The notes under the pieces were generated by a model, which had not been told where the DNA came from, did not search any database, and saw only the letters and a program-made list of their open reading frames with translations. 16,557 nt of DNA from assembly GCA_029564595.1 (NCBI GenBank), contig JAKQPS010000148.1:1-16557 (forward strand), given 5' to 3'. Of the stretch, positions 7,847 to 14,579 are shown in pieces. A program made the position numbers and the translations under genes. The stretch comes from a bacterium (GTDB taxonomy: Bacteria > UBP15 > UBA6099). Position 1 is the stretch's first letter. Every line of letters starts with the position of its first letter.

Positions 7847-8626
7847 ATGGCTAAAGAAACCGCGCAGAACCCGGTGGAGATATCGGTCAGGGGCCTCGAC
7901 CTCTTTTACGGACGGTTTCAGGCCCTAAAGAGCGTGGAAATCGACATCCTGAAAAATCAGGTCACCGCGCTGATCGGGCCTTCCGGCTGCGGCAAATCCA
8001 CTTTCCTCCGCTCTCTGAACCGGATGAACGACATGATACAGGGCGTCAGGACTGAGGGCGTCGTGGAGTTCGAGGGACGCCGCATCCTCGATCCGGAAAC
8101 CGATGTCGCGGAACTGAGAAAACGCGTCGGCATGGTGTTTCAGAAACCCAACCCTTTCCCGATGTCGGTGTACAACAACGTGGCATACGGCCCGAGGATA
8201 CACGGCTCGGCAGGCTCGAAAAGCGACCTCGACGGAATAGTCGAGGAAAGCCTCGCGGCGGCCGCCCTGTGGGGCGAGGTGAAGGACAAACTGAAACAGT
8301 CCGCCCTATCTCTATCCGGCGGCCAGCAACAGCGGCTCTGCATAGCAAGACTTCTGGCGGTCAGGCCGGATGTTCTGCTCATGGACGAGCCTTGCTCAGC
8401 CCTTGATCCTATCGCCACTCTGAAAATCGAAGAACTTATGCGCGATCTGAAAAATCAATATACAATTGTTATTGTGACGCACAATATGCAACAGGCGGCC
8501 CGCGTGTCCGACCGCACCGCGTTCTTTCTCAACGGTGAACTGGTGGAGCAGGGCGACACGGACATGATTTTCACCCGCCCGAAAGACAAAAGGACGGAAG
8601 ACTACATCACCGGGAGGTTCGGATGA
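7847..8626 (+). CDS. pstB: Phosphate ABC transporter ATP-binding protein PstB
   Basis: This 259-residue ATPase powers phosphate import, and a dimer docks on the EAA loops of PstC and PstA. All ABC motifs are intact: Walker A GPSGCGKS (44-51), Q-loop glutamine in VFQKPNPFP (about residue 99), signature LSGGQQQR (156-163), Walker B VLLMDEP with D180 and catalytic E181, and the switch histidine H212 in [14 protein letters not shown] after the Q-loop is a PstB hallmark. I prefer the ATG at 7847, with GGTAGG seven bases upstream. A second in-frame ATG at 7832 would overlap the end of pstA and add five residues. The frame stays open well upstream, to 7040, but that stretch lies inside pstA and is not coding in this frame. 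The stop overlaps phoU by four bases. Confidence 0.96.
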   Translation: MAKETAQNPVEISVRGLDLFYGRFQALKSVEIDILKNQVTALIGPSGCGKSTFLRSLNRMNDMIQGVRTEGVVEFEGRRILDPETDVAELRKRVGMVFQKPNPFPMSVYNNVAYGPRIHGSAGSKSDLDGIVEESLAAAALWGEVKDKLKQSALSLSGGQQQRLCIARLLAVRPDVLLMDEPCSALDPIATLKIEELMRDLKNQYTIVIVTHNMQQAARVSDRTAFFLNGELVEQGDTDMIFTRPKDKRTEDYITGRFG

Positions 8627-9300
8627 CCGATCAGGTTCGCAGGACATACTCTCAGGAGCTAGAGGCCCTGAAACATTCCACTCTGCGCATGGGCGCGCTC
8701 GCCGAGGAACTTATCCGCTCCTCCATAAAAGCCCTCATTGAGAGAGACGCGGCCCTCGCCGCGCGCACCGTCGCCGACGATGAAAAAGTCGACGAAATGG
8801 AAGCCGCCATTAACCAGACATGCATCAGGCTCCTTGCGCTTCAGCAACCTATGGCCACCGACCTGCGCCTCATCGCAAGCTCGATGAAAATATCCTCAGA
8901 CATCGAGCGGCTGGCCGACCACACGACAAAAATTTCAAAAAAAGCCGCCATCCTCTCAGAACTGCCGCAACTCAAACCTTATGTCGATCTCCCCGAAATG
9001 GCTAAACGCGTCATCGAGATGTTCAAACTCAGCTTGGACGCCTTCATCAACCTCGACCCCGTTCTGGCCCTGAAGGTCATCGACATGGACGACTCGATAG
9101 ACGAATACAACCACAGGATTTTTACCGAACTGATTGAACTGATGAAGCGGGACCCTTCCTGCATCAACTACGTTTCGCATCTCATGGTCGTGGTTCAGTC
9201 TCTCGAACGCATCGCCGACCACGTCACCAACATCTGCGAAAGCACCGTCTTCATAGTAGAGGGAGCTTCTCCGAAATCAAGTTGGTCGGCGCGGAGTTAA
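8623..9300 (+). CDS. phoU: Phosphate signalling protein PhoU
   Basis: This 225-residue cytoplasmic protein is a negative regulator of the phosphate response. PhoU is known to link the Pst transporter to the PhoR kinase, so that the pathway is off when phosphate is plentiful. It shows the two-fold repeat of the family. Each half ends in a metal-binding acidic motif at strikingly equivalent positions: SDIERLADH (92-100) and QSLERIADH (192-200). [21 protein letters not shown] (71-91) is also typical. The start ATG overlaps the pstB stop in an ATGA arrangement, so the two are translationally coupled. It is the last gene of the operon; the next gene is on the other strand. The last ten or so residues ([10 protein letters not shown]) are unconserved. 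Confidence 0.96.
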   Translation: MTDQVRRTYSQELEALKHSTLRMGALAEELIRSSIKALIERDAALAARTVADDEKVDEMEAAINQTCIRLLALQQPMATDLRLIASSMKISSDIERLADHTTKISKKAAILSELPQLKPYVDLPEMAKRVIEMFKLSLDAFINLDPVLALKVIDMDDSIDEYNHRIFTELIELMKRDPSCINYVSHLMVVVQSLERIADHVTNICESTVFIVEGASPKSSWSARS

Positions 9301-9466
9301 CGTAAACATTTGAAAGCGTTTCTCGAAGCGCTGAAATAGCGATTCGTCGAACTGTTTGTCTGCATCGCGAAAGACTGTCTCAAATCGCATTAAAGCGCCT
9401 CCGGCGGCCAAAGAGAAACTTTTGAAAAAGTTACTCTTTGGATTCTCTTCAAAACGTTTCAATGGT

Positions 9467-9505
9467 CGTCGGGAGCGAATCGCTGCCGCGCTTCTCCTCC
9501 CGACG
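9467..9505. repeat. Hairpin next to the left inverted-repeat arm
   Basis: CGTCGGGAG (9467-9475) and CTCCCGACG (9497-9505) are perfect 9-bp reverse complements separated by 21 bases. The hairpin begins two bases inside the left arm of the large inverted repeat. There is no T-run on either side. Confidence 0.55.
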
Positions 9506-9552
9506 CCCCATGTAAATCATTTAGAAACACATGCCAAGGAGCCATTCTATCC

Positions 9553-9573
9553 GGGCTGCCCGACGGGTAGCCC
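9553..9573. repeat. REP-like hairpin, GGGCTGCCC / GGGTAGCCC
   Basis: The stem GGGCTGCCC and GGGTAGCCC has nine pairs, including one G-T, around a GAC loop. CCCTACGAAG follows. Short palindromes of the GTAGGGGC...GCCC type are frequent dispersed intergenic repeats in many bacteria. From memory this resembles that class, but copy number cannot be judged from one window. Confidence 0.5.
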
Positions 9574-9656
9574 CTACGAAGATATTTTCGATTCTCAGTG
9601 GTATTCGGAGCACAGGCATTCTCATGAAAACCCTTTTCCAATAACTTTTCACATTA

Positions 9657-9698
9657 GCGCGGCGGAGCGGAGGCGCGAACGCGCCCGCTCCGCCGCGC
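9657..9698. repeat. Very stable GC-only-type hairpin
   Basis: A 13-bp perfect outer stem (GCGCGGCGGAGCG with CGCTCCGCCGCGC) is followed by a two-base bulge and a 5-bp inner stem GGCGC/GCGCC closed by a GAAC loop. It ends one base before the right arm of the inverted repeat. The flanks have no uninterrupted T-run, so it is not a textbook terminator, although such a stem could block exonucleases or stop convergent transcription. Confidence 0.65.
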
Positions 9699-9824
9699 GC
9701 ATTGAAACGTTTTGAAAGGGATTTTAAGGGAAAACTTTTTCAACGTTACGTCATTAGTAATGCTTATTACAAATATCTCTTTATTCATGTGGATATATGC
9801 AGGCTTTAACTTGCCGATGGAAGG

Positions 9825-12800
9825 CTAGTCTGTCTTAACATCCCACCATGGGGCTAATCGAATCGTTCTGTATGGGTCTATGCTTTCACCTCTTATGTAT
9901 TTGTCTAGTTCTCTTCCGTTCACCTTTACTTTCGCGAGACCATTTCTCAGCTTGTTCCAAAACACCGACCTGATCGCATAATTAACTTTGTTTTCAGGAA
10001 TATTATTAGCTTGCTTTTCTTCAGCCAGAATCGTGCTTTTCCAGAGAAGGGCAGCCGGTGTCAACGCAGGTTTGATTTGTTGAAGCATGGCAGACATCCT
10101 TTTCGGTTCCTTTTCCCGCAATGCTGTTCTGTATAGCTCACGACAACAGCGCTCATTTAAGGCAACATCACAAGCCCATTCCGCATGGTTTCGCACCCAT
10201 CGGTTTGGATCGTTTTTTTTCAAATTACGCAATATATCGAGCGCTTCCGCGTCTGTCAGCCATGGTAGAACTGAAACCGCAAGACATCTTTCTCTTGCCA
10301 CATCCGCGCTGAGATAGTGTTTTTTTACAAAGTCCAGAATATATTTTTCCGCGCCATTGTCAACGGCAGCAAGAGTTATAACCATAGCATCCATGTCGCT
10401 TAGCCAAACGTCATCAAATATCTTTTTTCTCAATTCATCATGTTGCTGTGTTCCGCAACTCTCGACATCCCAGAGAGCCGCAATAATTTCATCCGCGCCA
10501 TATTCTAGCTTTAAGCCATATCTTTGAAATCCTTTAACGAAATGCTTCTGGTATATTTCCCACGCCAGATGAGGCTCGTGTTTCATATGAAGACACAAAA
10601 GCCTAAGTGTGAATAGCGCCATTTCGTGTTGCACAAAACCTGAGCTATCAATTCTATCCAAATATGCCTTCACAAATCTTACAAAGTCTTCTTCGTTCCT
10701 TTCCGCCCATGCTGGTATGAGTCCGACAAACCTTATTTTGTTTATCCAAGCTGAAGACCACTGATCAATTCTTTTGAGGTCTTTTCGCCACAACTCAGCT
10801 TCCGTCCGCATTCGTTCTGCTCTTTTTGAATTATCAAATATCTCTTCGATGTTTTCATTCCCAACGGAGCCATAGTCAACTCCCCATGTTGCGGAGTCAG
10901 TGTTTCTAAATGTGACGCTGCTGGACGGTGGTTTCTGACGTATTCTATTGAGGGTTCCGTCCTTGTTCAGAATATATTCCGTTGCGCTCCTTGATTCAGG
11001 CTCAAAGTAGGATGGGGGAAGACTGTCCCGAACTTTCTCATGCAATTCACGTCCCCATTTATTGAATTCTTCTTTCCTGTCTGTTTTGGCAAGCACATAG
11101 CCGGCAAAATCTTTAGGCAACGCTTGCATAAGCTTTTCATAAGTCCTGTTTGTCGATAACGTAATCGGAAAAGGTCTTTTGCTGTCAACAAAAGCCCTGA
11201 CAGCGCTTTCATCGATGAGCGGAAAAAGGTCATCATTATTTAAAATGTCGTTGAGCCAATTGCCAGAGCCTCGACTTGCCGCAATATAGAAAAGATAATA
11301 ATTTGTCGGATGGCTTACTCCGTTCTCAATTAATCGGGCTTTCGCCCATTCAAAGAATGTTTCATCCGTTTCATGTGTGCTCGATGCGATGAAACTCCAG
11401 AATGCGAATTCAGATATGCGAACGTTATTATCATCAAGAAGGATACAAGATTCGAAAGCTCCTAATGTTTTCTCTTTTGCGTATTCCGCGATATCACGCG
11501 ACAGCAAAAATCTCATAAGTAATGGTTTAGTGTCAAATATCAGAATGCCTTTTCTGGTCTGTTCGTCGGTTGACAATAACTCGAACCATTGTTTCAGCTT
11601 ATCAGGGGCGGCGTGCAAGATAATTGATTCGAAAAATACAGAAACGATATATGCTCTGTTACTGTGAAGCTCTGAAATGTATTTCTTAGTCGCAGTTATG
11701 ATGCTGTCCACAATGCTTTCATTATCTTGGACTGATTCAGAAAAGTGATATATGCCGGAAGTCTTATTAAACAGGATGCTCGGATGTTCATTGCTAAACG
11801 CTCTTGTCCGCAACACGCTCATCAACTCTGCCAATTCATCGGGATAGTATCGCGCCACCCACGGCAGATATTTATCGAAAGACATGTCTTCCTCGACAGT
11901 TCCATCAAGTCGTTTTGGTCTTCTGTTTCGGCATAGGTCTTCAAATCTGCGAAACACCTCCTTCTTGTCTGAATCGTGGATTTCTGGAAGGTCCGTTCTG
12001 GCCGCAAGCGCCCCCAGAGAGCCGAACACCTTTTCTCCCGCCTCGAAAAGTGGCTCTCTCTTCTTGATGCGTTGAATTATTGTTTCATACCATGGCGGCC
12101 TGTCTTGGCTTGCATATTGAAGCTCCTGCGGCGGATCGATAACGCCGAGACTTCGTGTAAGCAGTTGCAGTCCTTCAAGAAGCAGCATATCATCCTTGTT
12201 CGCCGCCGCTAAGACGCGCATGTCTTTAATAACCTTCTCCGTATAAACCCATCTCATAAGCAAGCCGATATTGTTCCTGATATCCTTGGGATGTCTTTTT
12301 AAACCATCATCTTCACATAAAGGCAGATTCCAAGAAATCATGGAAAGCGCGAGTGTTTTTAGAAACTCTATGTCGGGTTGAATCGAGACGAGGGACACGG
12401 CAAGCGCGGATAGTCGGAGATGATCTCTACTGGACGCAATCGGGAAACTGCGCCCCCTATATTCATAGCAACCTGTTTCATCGTTATTCGAAGTGTGAAC
12501 AAGCAGCAGCCATTGTTCGATATGTTTTTTGATAATATCCGGGGCGCTCTGTTTCCAAACTTTTGCCAGCGGATAAAAAACAAACATCTGAAGTTCGCCT
12601 TGATATAGCTTGTGGGAAAAAGCGTCAATAAAGCCAAGATAAGCCTCTGTATCCTCATTGACCCAGAAGTCCAATTTCTCAACTTTTAGGTCCGCATTGT
12701 TTGAAAAGAGCCAGCGATGAAGCAACGCGGCGCGCTTTTTCTCTGTTAAAACTCCGAGTTTCGCCTTGTCATTCACACTCAGCAGCAACGCTGAATAAAG

Positions 12801-14540
12801 AGCTTCTGTTCGTATGTCGTCTGAAGATATAGGCTCCAGAAGCGCTCGGATATCATTAGAGACTGCCGATACGTTTTTATTACCATCTATTATTCCGACT
12901 TTCTTAAGGATGTACAGCGCCCAGCCCAGCTTGACATGCTCCTTGCTCAAAATGGCGTCGAACTTATTTGCTTTTTCGGCAATCCTGAGTTCTGTAAGGT
13001 CTTGTCTAATGCTGTTGTATTTATTGTCAAAGCACTTGTCGAGCAACTCTTTATCAGCTCTCTGCGTTCCATCTGCTTCAATCGCATTTTGAGCCAGCAT
13101 AGATAAAACATCTTCGGCGTCTTGCGCGCTCTGCCATCCAAGCTTAGTCCTTATTTGGATGTCGGTTTCTTCAATTCTTGATCTAAGGTCTTCCCAAAGC
13201 ATTATCTCCTTTGAGATATTTGACAGCGCCCCCAGCCGTTCTCTAATCTTTAAGAAACCCCCGAAGAAGTGCGGTATTTTCATGTATGGCTTAATATTCT
13301 CTGGAATATCTTCAATGCATATCTGAGTTTCAAATATTCTCAGCGCATCAGACAACTCGTTATCGTCGTATTCCTTTACCGGTATTCTTTTGACACCGCT
13401 CCACGTTCTTTTGTCATATGCGGTGATATTGTCTAAAAGCCTGCTGGTAAATAGGAATCTTATGTGTGATATGTCAGCATCTCTGTCCGATAAATATGCA
13501 GAGTTATAATCATTTAGTATTTTGTTGGCGGCATTGATGGCGTCTTTTTCGTTTACTCCGTCACAAACTATCAGAATCGGCTCTTTCCATCTGCTAAGAG
13601 ACTTCTCCACGAGTTTTTCTGTCCGAGACGGATTAAATGGCTCAATTGCTTCAAAACCAGACCTCAACACTTCTCTCAGATTGCTTATTTCGCACCATGC
13701 CGAGCTGTCCAACCAGATGACAAGGGCATTAGACATATCAGAAATATTCCTTATCGCGAGAGCGGCCGCCCACGACTTGCCTGTTCCTTCCTCGCCTTCA
13801 AGGCAAGCCGCTTCCTTGTCTGTATCGCGCCACCATTCTAAAACCGCGTTCTCTACGGAGCGCCTTCTCACAGATTTATTCAGATTAATATCGTATGAAA
13901 ACAATCTATTTGCTGGCTTTTCTCCAAACCTCTCTTTAAGTTTATTTGCGGCGGCGGCGCGCACAGAGCGGTAGCTGGCAATAAGATCTTTTACGCGCTT
14001 TTCGATTTCCCTTATTCTCTCTTTCACATCAGGCGTTTGGCTCTGAGTTTTTGCCCAACTGTGAAATTCCGGTTCCAAATCCTTTATCGGCGCGAAAGAC
14101 AAGATCGCATCCCAGTAAGTTACACACAGACAGAACAAGTCGGACAATTCATCAGTCCTATGGTCCAGCACAACAATATCGAGACCCGTTTCATTGGAAA
14201 TCTTCTTCAGCCTATCGTCCGTCTGTTCATCCAGTGACCTAGTTGTGGCCAGAACATAGCACTGTAACTCTTTATTCAGCCTTATGCACTGACTTATTTC
14301 TCCTTCGATTTCATTGAGGTTGAAAGCTGTCGTTTCTTGATATCGTTTTGCTTGCATTGTAACAACGCCGGAGACGCTACGCGCATCGCCGCCCGGCTGG
14401 CTGCCTGCCCGCGCCACCACAAACTGCACGTCGAGAAGTTTTCCTAGAAGCGCTGCGATCAGTCCTTCGAAACCGTTTTCGCCTGAAGCAGTCATGCCTC
14501 TCAACGCTTCGATTAGCTGATTCATTTTATCATGAGACAT
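9825..14540 (-). CDS. Avs-like antiviral STAND NTPase with Mrr-like nuclease domain (Avs4-type architecture)
   Basis: This 1571-residue protein has three parts. Residues 1-130 look like an Mrr-type PD-(D/E)xK nuclease: GFEGLIAALL (E25), GGDARS (D52), then MQAKRY with Q63 and K65, the QxK form usual in Mrr. Residues about 225-450 form a STAND P-loop NTPase with Walker A GEEGTGKS (249-256), Walker B PILIVCDG (D327) and a FLFTSR sensor-like strand (362-367). About 1100 residues of helical, repeat-like sequence follow, with a HEAT-like stretch near 1417-1465. In known Avs proteins such a C-terminal region recognises a phage protein (terminase or portal), the NTPase oligomerises, and the N-terminal nuclease degrades DNA. 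Mrr plus STAND at this length fits Avs4. GGAG about nine bases upstream supports the ATG at 14540. The gene is AT-richer than its neighbours. Function is inferred; similarity to a characterised Avs4 was not tested. Confidence 0.82.
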   Translation of the reverse strand: MSHDKMNQLIEALRGMTASGENGFEGLIAALLGKLLDVQFVVARAGSQPGGDARSVSGVVTMQAKRYQETTAFNLNEIEGEISQCIRLNKELQCYVLATTRSLDEQTDDRLKKISNETGLDIVVLDHRTDELSDLFCLCVTYWDAILSFAPIKDLEPEFHSWAKTQSQTPDVKERIREIEKRVKDLIASYRSVRAAAANKLKERFGEKPANRLFSYDINLNKSVRRRSVENAVLEWWRDTDKEAACLEGEEGTGKSWAAALAIRNISDMSNALVIWLDSSAWCEISNLREVLRSGFEAIEPFNPSRTEKLVEKSLSRWKEPILIVCDGVNEKDAINAANKILNDYNSAYLSDRDADISHIRFLFTSRLLDNITAYDKRTWSGVKRIPVKEYDDNELSDALRIFETQICIEDIPENIKPYMKIPHFFGGFLKIRERLGALSNISKEIMLWEDLRSRIEETDIQIRTKLGWQSAQDAEDVLSMLAQNAIEADGTQRADKELLDKCFDNKYNSIRQDLTELRIAEKANKFDAILSKEHVKLGWALYILKKVGIIDGNKNVSAVSNDIRALLEPISSDDIRTEALYSALLLSVNDKAKLGVLTEKKRAALLHRWLFSNNADLKVEKLDFWVNEDTEAYLGFIDAFSHKLYQGELQMFVFYPLAKVWKQSAPDIIKKHIEQWLLLVHTSNNDETGCYEYRGRSFPIASSRDHLRLSALAVSLVSIQPDIEFLKTLALSMISWNLPLCEDDGLKRHPKDIRNNIGLLMRWVYTEKVIKDMRVLAAANKDDMLLLEGLQLLTRSLGVIDPPQELQYASQDRPPWYETIIQRIKKREPLFEAGEKVFGSLGALAARTDLPEIHDSDKKEVFRRFEDLCRNRRPKRLDGTVEEDMSFDKYLPWVARYYPDELAELMSVLRTRAFSNEHPSILFNKTSGIYHFSESVQDNESIVDSIITATKKYISELHSNRAYIVSVFFESIILHAAPDKLKQWFELLSTDEQTRKGILIFDTKPLLMRFLLSRDIAEYAKEKTLGAFESCILLDDNNVRISEFAFWSFIASSTHETDETFFEWAKARLIENGVSHPTNYYLFYIAASRGSGNWLNDILNNDDLFPLIDESAVRAFVDSKRPFPITLSTNRTYEKLMQALPKDFAGYVLAKTDRKEEFNKWGRELHEKVRDSLPPSYFEPESRSATEYILNKDGTLNRIRQKPPSSSVTFRNTDSATWGVDYGSVGNENIEEIFDNSKRAERMRTEAELWRKDLKRIDQWSSAWINKIRFVGLIPAWAERNEEDFVRFVKAYLDRIDSSGFVQHEMALFTLRLLCLHMKHEPHLAWEIYQKHFVKGFQRYGLKLEYGADEIIAALWDVESCGTQQHDELRKKIFDDVWLSDMDAMVITLAAVDNGAEKYILDFVKKHYLSADVARERCLAVSVLPWLTDAEALDILRNLKKNDPNRWVRNHAEWACDVALNERCCRELYRTALREKEPKRMSAMLQQIKPALTPAALLWKSTILAEEKQANNIPENKVNYAIRSVFWNKLRNGLAKVKVNGRELDKYIRGESIDPYRTIRLAPWWDVKTD

Positions 14541-14579
14541 TGATAAACTCCGAGAGAGCGACGCGCGGCTATTACGGAC

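Larger units (their letters stand above)
9422..9743. repeat. 322-bp element bounded by 43/44-bp imperfect inverted repeats
   Basis: The left arm (9422-9464) and the reverse complement of the right arm (9700-9743) match at about 35 of 44 columns with one gap. The outer ends (TTGAAAAAGTT) and the inner ends (TTCAAAACGTTTCAATG, 17 bases) match perfectly. The 235-bp interior carries three further hairpins. Terminal inverted repeats around a short non-coding core suggest a miniature non-autonomous transposable element. I found no convincing target-site duplication. Two copies of a dispersed intergenic repeat inserted in opposite orientation is the main alternative. Confidence 0.65.
9301..9824. other. 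Structured intergenic region between convergent genes
   Basis: About 520 bases separate the phoU stop from the end of the minus-strand STAND gene. The open frames here (119 codons plus, 61 codons minus) lack recognisable domains and good ribosome-binding sites and run across the repeats, so I do not call them genes. The region holds a long inverted repeat with three hairpins (listed separately) and an AT-rich stretch (9744-9824) with a small GTAAT-gctt-ATTAC inverted repeat. I see no hairpin followed by a T-run that would be a convincing terminator for either flanking gene. Confidence 0.7.

Noticed and set aside
9277-9462. 61-codon minus-strand open frame overlapping the phoU end
   Set aside because: It needs a TTG start inside the left repeat arm, overlaps phoU, and looks like repeat-derived or decayed sequence rather than a gene.
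9356-9715. 119-codon plus-strand open frame downstream of phoU
   Set aside because: It has no good ribosome-binding site, no domain, and runs through the hairpins and both inverted-repeat arms.
9744-9824. Intrinsic terminator for the STAND gene
   Set aside because: Small AT-rich inverted repeats exist (GTAAT-gctt-ATTAC), but none has a GC stem followed by a T-run on the minus strand.
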